Source: JBBRCE01 sp038205115 (GTDB lineage Bacteria > Planctomycetota > Planctomycetia > Pirellulales > JBBRCE01). Taken from it: DNA of 64,000 nt. This document shows, piece after piece, positions 1 through 7,539 of the stretch (the stretch's first letter is position 1; every line of letters begins with the position of its first letter). Under the pieces are notes generated by a model. It was not told the DNA's origin. It saw only the letters and a program-made list of their open reading frames with translations, and made no database searches. The DNA lies in assembly GCA_038205115.1 (NCBI GenBank), contig JBBRCE010000022.1, forward strand, positions 9,637 through 73,636, read 5' to 3'. The position numbers and the translations under genes are program-made.

Positions 1-445
1 CTTCCGTCTTGGTTGCCGGAGTTGGCGTTTTGGTTTCGACTTTGGTGGCTGGCTTTGTCGGTTCCGGTTTGGTTACTTCCGGTTTGGTTACCGCCGGCTT
101 TGTTTTGGCCGGAGCCTTGGGCGTTTCCTTTTTGACGTCGACCTTGGCCGGTTTGGGTTCTTCTTTCTTTTCGGATGCGCCGCCCTTGAGGACGACTTCG
201 GCGCGAATTTTTTCGACATCGGCTCCGCTCAGGCCGGCCTTGGTTTCCAGATCCTTGTAGCTGGCATACGGGCGGTTATCGACGATCTTTTTGGCCTTGG
301 CCGCGCCGATCCCCGGCAATTCTTTGAGCTGCGCTTCGGAAGCGGTATTGAGGTTGACTTTTTCAGCCGCAAAAAGCGTGGCGGTCGAAAGCGCCAGACT
401 CAGCGCAAATAGTCCTGCCGTCAATGTATGTCGCCAGATGTTCAT
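1..445 (-). CDS. Secreted helix-hairpin-helix (ComEA-like) protein, 3' end beyond window
   Basis: Reading leftward from ATG at 445, which has GGAG about 8 bases upstream. The first ~26 residues form a signal peptide ending near LFAAE. A helix-hairpin-helix unit follows (about residues 28-72) with VNLNTAS, ELPGIGAAKAKKIVDNRP and YKDLETKAGLS, the pattern of ComEA-type DNA-binding domains. After that comes a Lys/Pro/Thr-rich tail of KPEVTKPEPTKP-like units running off the window edge, so the C-terminus is unknown. ComEA proteins bind DNA outside the membrane during uptake; here only the HhH fold is supported. No competence genes are visible nearby, so a general exported HhH protein is equally possible. 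Confidence 0.8.
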   Translation of the reverse strand, partial: MNIWRHTLTAGLFALSLALSTATLFAAEKVNLNTASEAQLKELPGIGAAKAKKIVDNRPYASYKDLETKAGLSGADVEKIRAEVVLKGGASEKKEEPKPAKVDVKKETPKAPAKTKPAVTKPEVTKPEPTKPATKVETKTPTPATKTE

Positions 446-934
446 GGGGTCGTTCTCCGGGAAGTTAGCAATCCGCGCAAAAAGCTGCGCGGTCATCGCA
501 TGGGGTTGGCAAAGATCAGAGCTTGTTGAATTTGCTTGCATTATAACTTGTCGCAACCGTGCGAATGCAAGCATTCTCGGCAGGATTTTCGCAGCCACGC
601 CCAGGGCCGCTTCAGCCGGCGGTTGGCTGGTAACGATCGGCGAAACCTGAGTGGCGGGCAAGGCAGGCGTTGAGGCAGGGCGCGTGGCGGGCCGCATTCA
701 ATTCTCTGCGAATTGCTGGCAACCACGCCGGTCATTCTCAACTACGCGGCGTCGGCGAAACAGTTCGATCGGACAAAAAAAAATCGCCGAGTGTACCGCG
801 TCGGCATTTGCTGACTTAACCGTGAACTACTACCGACTGGCGAAAATCCTCTGGCCCGCGCGCCCGGAGCATTGACGCCTTGGCTGGGGTACCGAAAATG
901 AACCGCTTCTCGAACCCACTCGGATCAACTCGCT
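446..934. other. Intergenic, 489 bases, no gene seen
   Basis: The stretch lies between the leftward HhH gene and rightward ispD, so it should hold both promoters. It contains an A-run around 774-784. Open frames here are short and have no family-like sequence. I see no convincing promoter or hairpin. Confidence 0.5.
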
Positions 935-1675
935 ATGCCAAACTTTGCTGTGATTTTGCCGGCCGCCGGCAAGAGTAGCCGTTTCAAAGACAAAAACTAC
1001 AAGAAGCCATTTGCGCCACTGGGCGGTCGAGCGGTGTGGCTGTATTCGGCCGAGCGGTTTCTCAATCGGCCTGATGTCAAGCAGGTGTTGCTGGTGATTT
1101 CGCCGGAAGATCGCGAGGATTTCGATTTCAAATTCTCGGCCAACGTGGCCATCTTGGGCATCGACGTCGTCGAGGGCGGCGACGAGCGGGCGGATTCCGT
1201 CCAGCGCGCGCTGGCCCGCGTGCGCGCCGACTGTGACTATGTGGCCATTCACGACGCGGCCCGCCCCTGCCTGGCCGACGTCTGGATCGACAACGTTTTT
1301 GCCGCTGCCGTGAAATCCGAAGCCGCCATTCTTGCCATTCCGGTGGCAGGCACGCTGAAACGGGCCGCGGCTGATCAAACCATCAGCGAAACGGTGCCCC
1401 GCGCCGGCCTGTGGGAAGCGCAAACGCCGCAGGTCTTCCGTCGCACGCTGCTACTCGAAGCCTACGCCCAGCGTGGCGATTTTCAGGCCACCGACGATTC
1501 CCAACTGGTCGAACGACTTGGTCGCAAGGTGACGCTGGTGCCCGGCTCGCCCATCAATCTCAAAATTGCCACGCGTGAAGACCTCCGCCTGGCCGAACAA
1601 GCGCTGAAGGCGTTACCGAAGCCCCGGCTCGACAACCACGCGCATCCGTTTGCCGGCGACGATATTTGGCGGTGA
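935..1675 (+). CDS. ispD: 2-C-methyl-D-erythritol 4-phosphate cytidylyltransferase
   Basis: 246 residues, normal IspD length. The enzyme joins CTP and methylerythritol phosphate to give CDP-methylerythritol in the MEP isoprenoid pathway, in the cytoplasm. The nucleotide-binding start reads LPAAGKSSRF, followed by KKPFAPLGG. The middle has VEGGDERADSVQRAL and the HDAARPC metal/substrate signature, and later PRAGLWEAQTPQVFRR and TDDSQLVE; all are family hallmarks in the right order. The ATG at 935 fits the family N-terminus. No ispF is fused or adjacent. The next gene is 105 bases downstream across a purine-rich tract, so ispD is probably transcribed alone. Confidence 0.95.
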   Translation: MPNFAVILPAAGKSSRFKDKNYKKPFAPLGGRAVWLYSAERFLNRPDVKQVLLVISPEDREDFDFKFSANVAILGIDVVEGGDERADSVQRALARVRADCDYVAIHDAARPCLADVWIDNVFAAAVKSEAAILAIPVAGTLKRAAADQTISETVPRAGLWEAQTPQVFRRTLLLEAYAQRGDFQATDDSQLVERLGRKVTLVPGSPINLKIATREDLRLAEQALKALPKPRLDNHAHPFAGDDIWR

Positions 1676-1722
1676 GGAGCAGGGGGCAGAGAGAGAGACG
1701 AGAGAGACGAGAGGGGCGTAGG
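1676..1722. repeat. Purine-rich low-complexity tract
   Basis: A 45-base stretch of nearly pure A/G on the plus strand with repeated GAGAGACGAGAGAGACGAG units, just after the ispD stop. A pyrimidine-rich tract of similar length (2207-2267) lies on the other side of the four-helix-bundle gene, so the two form a loose inverted pair. Confidence 0.6.
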
Positions 1723-1774
1723 GCCGGGGAACGAGATTGCAGAGTCGACTTCAAACGCAATTTTTTGAAAGGAA

Positions 1775-2149
1775 ATGAAAATGCAGGTGCGACGTTTTCG
1801 TGACTTGTTGGCTTGGCAACGGGCGATGGAATTGGCTGAGTTGATTTACGAGATCAGCGCCAAGTTCCCGAACGCAGAGCGATTTGGATTGACTGACCAG
1901 CTTCGTCGAGCTGCGGTTTCGGTGCCAAGCAACATCGCGGAAGGGCATGACCGAAACTCGACGCGAGAATTCGTTCATTTTTTATCGATCGCGCGCGGTT
2001 CACTCGCCGAAGTCGAAACTCAGCTAGAATTAGCCGACCGATTGAAGTTTCGCGATTCGGAAGTCTTCGGCCCGGCCTATCCACTAATCGATCAAGTCGG
2101 ACGTTTAATTTCCGGATTGTCAAAATCACTTCGTCAGCGCGATTCATAA
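1775..2149 (+). CDS. Four-helix-bundle protein of the 23S rRNA intervening-sequence (S23) family
   Basis: 124 residues. The sequence RRFRDLLAWQRAMELA, then FGLTDQLRRAAVSVPSNIAEG and a last third rich in Leu and Ile (LAEVETQLELADRL) are the diagnostic pattern of this family. It was first met as the protein encoded inside intervening sequences of 23S rRNA genes and also occurs as stand-alone genes in many phyla. Its biochemical role is unknown. Two ATGs are possible: 1775, or 1781, which is better spaced from AAGGA. Base composition looks less GC-rich than the flanking genes and the gene is flanked by purine and pyrimidine tracts, which suggests but does not prove acquisition. Confidence 0.88.
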   Translation: MKMQVRRFRDLLAWQRAMELAELIYEISAKFPNAERFGLTDQLRRAAVSVPSNIAEGHDRNSTREFVHFLSIARGSLAEVETQLELADRLKFRDSEVFGPAYPLIDQVGRLISGLSKSLRQRDS

Positions 2150-2198
2150 ACCGTGTACTTTCGCCATCCATTCCATCAACCATACCGATCAAGTCGTC

Positions 2199-3554
2199 AT
2201 GTCAAATCCCTCTTTCACCTCCGCCTCTTCCGCCTCTTCCGTCCCTTCCTCCCCCCTCGCCCCTCACATGCCCGTTCCCCTGATCCCCGACCTCCGCTAC
2301 CGCGGCTTGATTCACCAAACGACGGACGACGCGAACCTGCCGGCTTGGTTGGCGGCCGAATCGCGGACGGTGTATGCCGGATTTGATCCGACAGCCGATA
2401 GTTTGCACGTCGGCTCGTTGATGCCGCTGCTGATGCTGCGCCGGTTTCAGCGCGCGGGCCATCGGCCGATTGCCGTGGTCGGCGGCGCGACCGGAATGAT
2501 TGGCGATCCCAGTGGCAAAAGCGAAGAGCGCAAACTGCTCTCCAAAGATACGCTCCAGGCGAACCTCGCCGGCATCGCAGCGCAAATGCGCAGCTTTTTG
2601 GATTTTTCGCCCGGACCAACTTCAGCTCTCCTACTGAATAACAACGACTGGATGAGCTCGTTCAGCTTTTTGGAATTTCTCCGCGATGTCGGCAAACATT
2701 TTCCGGTCAATGTGATGCTGGCCAAGGATTCCGTCAAAGCGCGTTTGGAACGGGCGGATAGCGGCATGAGTTACACCGAGTTCAGTTACATGCTGCTGCA
2801 AGCGTACGATTTCGTGCATCTCAACCAGCAGCATGGTTGTCAGTTGCAAGTCGGCGGTAGCGATCAGTGGGGCAACATCACCGCCGGCATCGATCTGGGC
2901 CGCCGGCTGCACGGCGTGCAACTCTACGGCATCACGAACCCGCTGCTGACCAAAAGCGACGGCGGAAAGATGGGCAAAACCGAGTCCGGCGCCATTTGGC
3001 TTTCGGCCGCGCGAACAAGTCCCTACGCTTTTTACCAATACTGGATCAATGTCGACGACGCCGATGCCGGCAAGTGTCTGCGATTTTTAACCGAATTGGA
3101 TCACGCCGAAATCGAATCGCTGGACGACGCGCGTACCGCCAATCCCAGCGCTCGCGACAGTCAACGCCGCCTGGCGGAGTCGCTCACGCAGCTCATTCAC
3201 GGACAAAGTGGGCTGGATGCCGCGCGGCGAGCGACAGAAATCTTTTTTGGGGCCGAAATTGGCCAGCTCAGTGACGCCCAGCTCACGGACATCTTTGCCG
3301 ATGTGCCCAATAAAGAACTACCGCGCGAAAAACTCTCCGGCGAAGGCCTGAAAATCATCGACGCACTGATTGCTTGCGGCCTGGCCAGAAACAGCAGCGA
3401 CGCGCGTCGCACCATCGAGCAAGGTGGCGCGTACGTGAATAACCGGCGCGTCGATTCCATCGCCCGTCAACTGACCGCGGCCGATCTGGCCAGCGAAACC
3501 GTGCTGGTCCTCCGCACCGGCAAGCGCAAATACGGCCTGCTGAAATTCGCGTGA
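2199..3554 (+). CDS. tyrS: Tyrosyl-tRNA synthetase
   Basis: Up to 451 residues; charges tRNA-Tyr with tyrosine. The class I signature appears as DPTADSLHVGSLMPL (HIGH box) and the second signature as KMGKTESGAIW (KMSKS box, KMGKT form). Tyrosine-pocket motifs YTEFSYMLLQAYDF and VGGSDQWGNITAGIDL are intact. The last ~65 residues form an S4 RNA-binding domain with LARNSSDARRTIEQGGAYVNNRRV. The first 23 residues are a Ser/Pro low-complexity run encoded by a pyrimidine tract, while the family normally begins close to LRYRGLIHQ. ATG at 2268 (MPVPLIPDL) is therefore an alternative start giving 428 residues. No T-box leader is visible upstream. Confidence 0.95.
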   Translation: MSNPSFTSASSASSVPSSPLAPHMPVPLIPDLRYRGLIHQTTDDANLPAWLAAESRTVYAGFDPTADSLHVGSLMPLLMLRRFQRAGHRPIAVVGGATGMIGDPSGKSEERKLLSKDTLQANLAGIAAQMRSFLDFSPGPTSALLLNNNDWMSSFSFLEFLRDVGKHFPVNVMLAKDSVKARLERADSGMSYTEFSYMLLQAYDFVHLNQQHGCQLQVGGSDQWGNITAGIDLGRRLHGVQLYGITNPLLTKSDGGKMGKTESGAIWLSAARTSPYAFYQYWINVDDADAGKCLRFLTELDHAEIESLDDARTANPSARDSQRRLAESLTQLIHGQSGLDAARRATEIFFGAEIGQLSDAQLTDIFADVPNKELPREKLSGEGLKIIDALIACGLARNSSDARRTIEQGGAYVNNRRVDSIARQLTAADLASETVLVLRTGKRKYGLLKFA

Positions 3555-3569
3555 CGCAAAAGGGTTGTT

Positions 3570-4052
3570 TTACGTAATCTTGACGTGCGTCACGGCCAGC
3601 GCCGGCAACTCGACGATCGCCAGCGTATGCGGATTTGCGCGATACAGCGCGCCGGGATTCAGCAGAATCGTTTTTCCATGTTTCGTATTCTGGGCGACAT
3701 GCGTGTGTCCCGTGCAAACCAAATCGTACTGACCTCCTTCCACGGTTTCGCGCAAGCGAGTTGAATCGTCGCCATGCAGGACGGCGATGCGAATTTGTTC
3801 CCAATTGAGTTCCGCGAATCGATCGTGGCAATGCTGTCCGGCGGCCTCGATCGCTTCTCGCAACGAACGGGCATGGTCGACATTTCCGAACACAAAGTGC
3901 GTGGGCCAGGCGGAAAACAGCGGCACCACTTCCTCTGTGCCAAGATCACCGCAGTGAATCACGCGTTCGACATTCAGGCTTTCCAGCATCCGCGCCGCGG
4001 CGCGGGTGTTCTCCACGTGCCCATGCGTGTCACTGACCACGCCAATCAACAT
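3570..4052 (-). CDS. YfcE/MJ0936-type metallophosphoesterase
   Basis: 160 residues from ATG 4052; an upstream extension to 4124 lacks family sequence. All calcineurin-like metal-binding motifs are visible in order: VVSDTHGH, IHCGDLG, FGNVD, LHGDD and GHTHVAQN, followed by LLNPGAL, typical of the small YfcE-type phosphodiesterases. These cleave phosphodiesters with Mn or similar metals; the natural substrate is usually unknown. It converges with tyrS, leaving only 15 bases between stops, and diverges from the plsC-like gene with 126 bases between starts. Confidence 0.9.
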   Translation of the reverse strand: MLIGVVSDTHGHVENTRAAARMLESLNVERVIHCGDLGTEEVVPLFSAWPTHFVFGNVDHARSLREAIEAAGQHCHDRFAELNWEQIRIAVLHGDDSTRLRETVEGGQYDLVCTGHTHVAQNTKHGKTILLNPGALYRANPHTLAIVELPALAVTHVKIT

Positions 4053-4178
4053 AAGATGCTCGCTTGATGCCTTGGAAAACCGCTGGTCAGTTTTGTTGAG
4101 TTTGGGTCGCGGATGGTGTCCCAACAGTTTATAGTAACGCCGGTTTTTCGTTTCCGAAACGTACGAGTCGCCGACACT

Positions 4179-4988
4179 ATGGACTATACCTCAGCTCAAC
4201 TAGTGGCCGGCATCTGCCTGGCGTTGCTGCTACTTTGGCTGATCGTGCGCTTGCTTCGCGCGCTGCTGAACAGCCCGCACTCGCCGCCGCTCACGGTGTT
4301 GTACTGGATCAACCAGTTGATTACCAGGATTATGTGGCGTTCCGAAATTTCCGGTCCGATGCCGGCCGACGAGGGTCACGGCGCCGTCATTGTTTGCAAC
4401 CACGTCAGTGGGATCGATCCGCTAGTGATTCAACTCTCCACGCAGCGCGTCGTCCACTGGATGGTGGCGCGCGAATACATGCTGCACTGGACCATGGCCT
4501 GGGGCTTTCGCATTCTGCAAGCGATTCCGGTCAATCGCGGCGGAATCGATACTGCTGCCACCAAATCGGCCATTCGACTGGCCAGCCAGGGCGAACTGGT
4601 CGGCATGTTTCCCGAAGGCCGAATTAACGACTCGGGCAAACTGATGATTCCCGGCCGGCCCGGCGCGATCGTCGTGGCGCTCAAAGCCAAGGTGCCCATC
4701 ATTCCGTGTTACATTGTCGGCACGCCCTACAACGGCAGCCCGACGCAGAGCCTGATCATGATGGCACATGCGCGGCTGACGATCGGCAAACCCATCGATC
4801 TGTCCGAATTTTACAATCGCGAGCGCGAGCCGGCAGTCGTCGAGCTACTGACGCGTCGCGTGCTGGGCGCGATTGCCACGCTGGCCGGTCAGCCAGATTT
4901 TCCCGTCGAACTTGCCGGCCGACGCTGGCGGACCGCTGCGGACGACGATCCGGCGGACGTCGCCGCTGAGTCGGACTCGCCGGCCTAA
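4179..4988 (+). CDS. 1-acyl-sn-glycerol-3-phosphate acyltransferase (PlsC-like)
   Basis: 269 residues from ATG 4179 (MDYTSAQLVAG). A membrane segment at residues 6-24 precedes the acyltransferase domain. Catalytic block I is CNHVSGIDPLV (His and Asp four residues apart) and block III is MFPEGRIN; block IV is represented by VPIIPCYIVGTPY. The family transfers an acyl chain to lysophosphatidate at the membrane during phospholipid synthesis. The specific acceptor cannot be told from sequence, and related proteins acylate other lipids. The gene stands directly before rnpB on the same strand, with about 110 bases between. Confidence 0.88.
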   Translation: MDYTSAQLVAGICLALLLLWLIVRLLRALLNSPHSPPLTVLYWINQLITRIMWRSEISGPMPADEGHGAVIVCNHVSGIDPLVIQLSTQRVVHWMVAREYMLHWTMAWGFRILQAIPVNRGGIDTAATKSAIRLASQGELVGMFPEGRINDSGKLMIPGRPGAIVVALKAKVPIIPCYIVGTPYNGSPTQSLIMMAHARLTIGKPIDLSEFYNREREPAVVELLTRRVLGAIATLAGQPDFPVELAGRRWRTAADDDPADVAAESDSPA

Positions 4989-5085
4989 TCGACCAAACAA
5001 TGCGATTTCAGCGACCGCAGCTTCATGTGGTGGGCGACTGCCAACCGCACGTGGGCGGTCGCTCGCGTCTGCAGCCCGCCGCGGA

Positions 5086-5091
5086 TACAAT
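5086..5091 (+). promoter_or_regulatory. Probable -10 element of rnpB
   Basis: TACAAT lies 8 bases before the predicted 5' end of the RNase P RNA, the right distance for a sigma-70 -10 box. No good -35 hexamer is seen 17 bases upstream. Confidence 0.45.
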
Positions 5092-5098
5092 CCACGAC

Positions 5099-5513
5099 AA
5101 GGAGTGGGCAGGATGGCCGCTGGTCTGAACGAATTTCGTTTCAGACGGGAGGAAAGTCCGGGCTCCGCAGGGCACGATGGTGGGTAACGCCCACCGGCCG
5201 CAAGGCCCGGGAAAGTGCAACAGAAAGCAAACCGCCTCGTGGACGCCCCTTGGCGTTCACGCGGTAAGGGTGAAACGGTGAGGTAAGAGCTCACCAGCAG
5301 GTCGGGTGACCGCCTGGCTAGGTAAACCCCATCGGGAGCAAGGCCAAACAGGGAGCAAGTCGCGCGCAAGCGCGGCGCGGATCGGCCCGATCCGTTATCG
5401 ACTTCCGGGTAGGCTGCTCGAGGCGCCGGGTAATCGGCGTCCTAGAGAAATGGCCATCGCGCGCGGCGAACGTGTTCGCCATGCGAACAGAACCCGGCTT
5501 ACATGCCCACTTC
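5099..5513 (+). ncRNA. rnpB: RNase P RNA, bacterial type A
   Basis: The catalytic RNA that matures tRNA 5' ends. The 5' end AGTGGGCA pairs with the 3' end TGCCCACTT to close helix P1. The conserved core GAGGAAAGTCCGGGCTCC lies near 5147-5165, and its partner GAGAAATGGCCATCG and ACAGAACCCGGCTTACA lie at about 5443-5503. The internal GGTAAGGGTGAAACGGTGAGGTAAGAGCTCACC block and an A-type layout are also seen. A run of seven Ts (5514-5520) immediately follows and may end transcription. Boundaries are good to a few bases. Short protein frames overlapping it are not genes. Confidence 0.96.
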
Positions 5514-5534
5514 TTTTTTTGATCTTGCGCCGCA

Positions 5535-5569
5535 CCCCTGCCTGCTCTTCATCTAAGAACAGGCAGGGG
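5535..5569. terminator. Strong inverted repeat after rnpB
   Basis: CCCCTGCCTG pairs with CAGGCAGGGG (10 bp, perfect), extended after one mismatch by TCTT/AAGA around a 5-base loop. It sits between rnpB and the convergent His-rich gene. It lacks a U-run on either strand, so it may be a processing barrier or bidirectional stop rather than a classical intrinsic terminator. Confidence 0.5.
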
Positions 5570-5700
5570 ACAGCGGGCAATTCACATTTTTGCAGCCACC
5601 TCAGTCATCCGTCTTTGACGGACGCACAATCAGGTGGCGACGACAGCGACCGTCAGCCACGGTGTCGAACGGCTTTGCTCGATCGCCGTGACTCGCGACA

Positions 5701-6273
5701 CTACCAGTTTGATTTATCCGTTGTGCCATGACTGGACGGCGAACTCGAATGGGAGTGCGAATGCGAACTTGCTTCCGCCTGGCCATGAGCGGCTGGCTGG
5801 CCATGAGCGGCTGGCTTGGCGGACTGACCCGTTTGACCATCCGTCGCCGGCTGATCCAAAACTTTCAACAGCCGCGAGATACACAACGAGTTCATGCTGG
5901 TGTTGTGCTTTTCGGCTTCGTCAATCAAATACTCGTGCATGCACTTGGGCATCCGCACGGTGATCACCTTGGTGGGCTCCGTGACGGCAGCCGCAGCGCC
6001 CTTTTTGGAACGCAAAGCATTGAACTGACGCTCAATCTCGGCGTACTCGTCCGTCACTTTGAAAGCTTCCAGGCTTTCCGGGGTGGGATAAGACTTGGCG
6101 ACAATGCCATCCTTGCCCAGAATCTCGCGGAAGAACGTGGCCCAATCGGCGTTCTGATTAAACAGGCCATTGGCGATTGTGGCAATCCGATTGTGGCCCT
6201 GCGCCGCCTGACCATGCGAATGCGAGTCGGCGTGGTGGGCGTGAGACTGATGGGCCTCGTGGGTCGTCGTCAT
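5701..6273 (-). CDS. Histidine-rich protein with ribbon-helix-helix-like (HicB/Arc-type) core
   Basis: 190 residues. The N-terminus is His-rich (HQSHAHHADSHSHGQ) and the C-terminus again (SSHSHSHSSSP, with two PAAHGQ copies from an 18-base tandem repeat at 5781-5816). The core around residues 100-135 reads VITVRMPKCMHEYLIDEAEKHNTSMNSLC, the pattern of a ribbon-helix-helix DNA-binding unit as in HicB antitoxins. His tails are typical of Ni/Zn/Cu-binding proteins, so a metal-responsive regulator is a reasonable guess but not shown. AGGAG about 10 bases before ATG 6273 supports the start. No HicA-like toxin is adjacent. Confidence 0.75.
   Translation of the reverse strand: MTTTHEAHQSHAHHADSHSHGQAAQGHNRIATIANGLFNQNADWATFFREILGKDGIVAKSYPTPESLEAFKVTDEYAEIERQFNALRSKKGAAAAVTEPTKVITVRMPKCMHEYLIDEAEKHNTSMNSLCISRLLKVLDQPATDGQTGQSAKPAAHGQPAAHGQAEASSHSHSHSSSPSSHGTTDKSNW
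5781..5816. repeat. 18-base tandem repeat, two perfect copies
   Basis: GGCCATGAGCGGCTGGCT occurs at 5781-5798 and 5799-5816 within the His-rich gene, encoding the doubled PAAHGQ unit. A recent slippage duplication is the simplest explanation. Confidence 0.9.
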
Positions 6274-6697
6274 CGTGTAAAATCTCCTAGCGAATCAAAA
6301 CATTCAATTCCGCTGACCTCCATGGCCGCGGTTCTGAACTCATCTTGCAGTGCAGTCAAGCCTCGGTCCGATATCATTGCAGAGCTAGCGTTTACGTCGA
6401 TTCTCCCGCAGTTGCTGACGCACCAGGCAGCCCTGCTCGATTTCGCGGCACGTCGCCCGTGCCTAATTATTAGGCACAACAGATTTTCACATCCGCCAAC
6501 TGTCCACCACGGCGGCGCGCGCCGTTCGCTAGCATTGGGCTTGCTGTAAACTACGCTAAGGCAATGGCTTGCAAGCAATGCTAAAAAAGTTACGTAAACC
6601 GTGGCCGTTTGGCTCCGGAAGAATCCAATGCTGGTGCGATCGCACCGCGTCTTTTCTACAGAAATTACGTCTACACATCGTCAGCCAAGAGGAATTC
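6274..6697. other. Divergent intergenic region, 424 bases
   Basis: The region separates the leftward His-rich gene from the rightward flavin-reductase-like gene and should hold both promoters. GCTAGC palindromes occur at 6384 and 6528. Frames extending the rightward gene back to 6569 lack family-like sequence. Confidence 0.5.
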
Positions 6698-7282
6698 ATG
6701 GCGGGTATCCAAGCTGTACTCCAAAAAGTCAGTCGAGAAGTCTGGATCGTCACCGCGGCACACCAAAGTCAGCGCGGTGGGCTGACCGCAACATGGATCA
6801 GCCAAGCTTCGCTTGACCCGGAGCGTCCATTGTTGGTGGCTGGATTGGCGGTGAACCACTTCACCTGCGAGTTGGTGATTGGCTCAGGCCGGCTCACGGC
6901 ACATCTGCTGTCGGACCAGCAGGCGAATTTGGCATGGCAATTTGCCAGCAGCTCGGGAAGAGACTCCGACAAATTTGCCGGCCTACGCTGGTCAAACTCG
7001 CCGCTGGGAACGCCGCGACTGGATGATTGCCCAGCCTGGCTGGACTGTCGGGTGATCGAGCACCACGATACCGGCGATCGGCGATACTTTTGGGCGGAAA
7101 TCGTCGACGGCCAATTGCAGCACGACTTTCGCCCGTTGACCGATCACCAGTTATTCGCGAGCGGTACGCCAGCCCAACTGCAGGCCGCCAAGTTGGGCCT
7201 GCAGTTGGATCTGGAAATTCAGCGTCCACTGGCGCAGGCTTGGCGCCAGGGCCTTGCTCCCCGGCCGTCGGAACGGAGCTAG
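6698..7282 (+). CDS. Flavin reductase-like FMN-binding protein
   Basis: 194 residues from ATG 6698, preceded by AAGAGGAATTC. The first 110 residues follow the flavin-reductase-like split-barrel pattern: VWIVTAAHQSQRGGLTATW, then SLDPERPLLVAGLAVNHFT, HLLSDQQANLAWQFASSSGRDSDKF and WLDCRVIEHHDTGDRRYFWAEIVDG. Such proteins bind FMN and reduce flavin with NAD(P)H, often serving a partner oxygenase; no partner is adjacent. The stop codon shares the palindrome CTAG (7279-7282) with the stop of the convergent S4 gene. Confidence 0.85.
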   Translation: MAGIQAVLQKVSREVWIVTAAHQSQRGGLTATWISQASLDPERPLLVAGLAVNHFTCELVIGSGRLTAHLLSDQQANLAWQFASSSGRDSDKFAGLRWSNSPLGTPRLDDCPAWLDCRVIEHHDTGDRRYFWAEIVDGQLQHDFRPLTDHQLFASGTPAQLQAAKLGLQLDLEIQRPLAQAWRQGLAPRPSERS

Positions 7283-7527
7283 CCGGACACGACTTCTCCG
7301 GCGAGGTTTTTGACCCGCAACGTCTGGCCCTCCGCAACCACCACGTCGCCCACAGCCAACTGTCGACGGCGACGTGTTTCGACCTGGCCGTTGACGATCA
7401 CCGCGCCGCTTTGGATCAGCAGTTTTGCTTGCCCACCGGTGCCGACAGCTCCATTGATTTTGAGAAACTGGTCGAGACACAGTTTTTCGGCCGGTTGCTC
7501 GGACCCTGGATGCATGGATTGTTTCAT
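7279..7527 (-). CDS. Small S4-domain RNA-binding protein (YbcJ/YaaA-like)
   Basis: 82 residues. KLCLDQFLKINGAVGTGGQAKLLIQSGAVIVNG then VETRRRRQLAVGDVV is a complete S4 RNA-binding fold of the YbcJ/YaaA type, which binds structured RNA, probably ribosomal. It starts 12 bases after the ClC channel stop on the same strand and is likely co-transcribed with it. No clear ribosome-binding site precedes ATG 7527; MHPGSEQ at 7515 is an alternative. Its stop overlaps the stop of the convergent flavin-reductase-like gene. Confidence 0.88.
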   Translation of the reverse strand: MKQSMHPGSEQPAEKLCLDQFLKINGAVGTGGQAKLLIQSGAVIVNGQVETRRRRQLAVGDVVVAEGQTLRVKNLAGEVVSG

Positions 7528-7539
7528 CTTATGTCGAGC

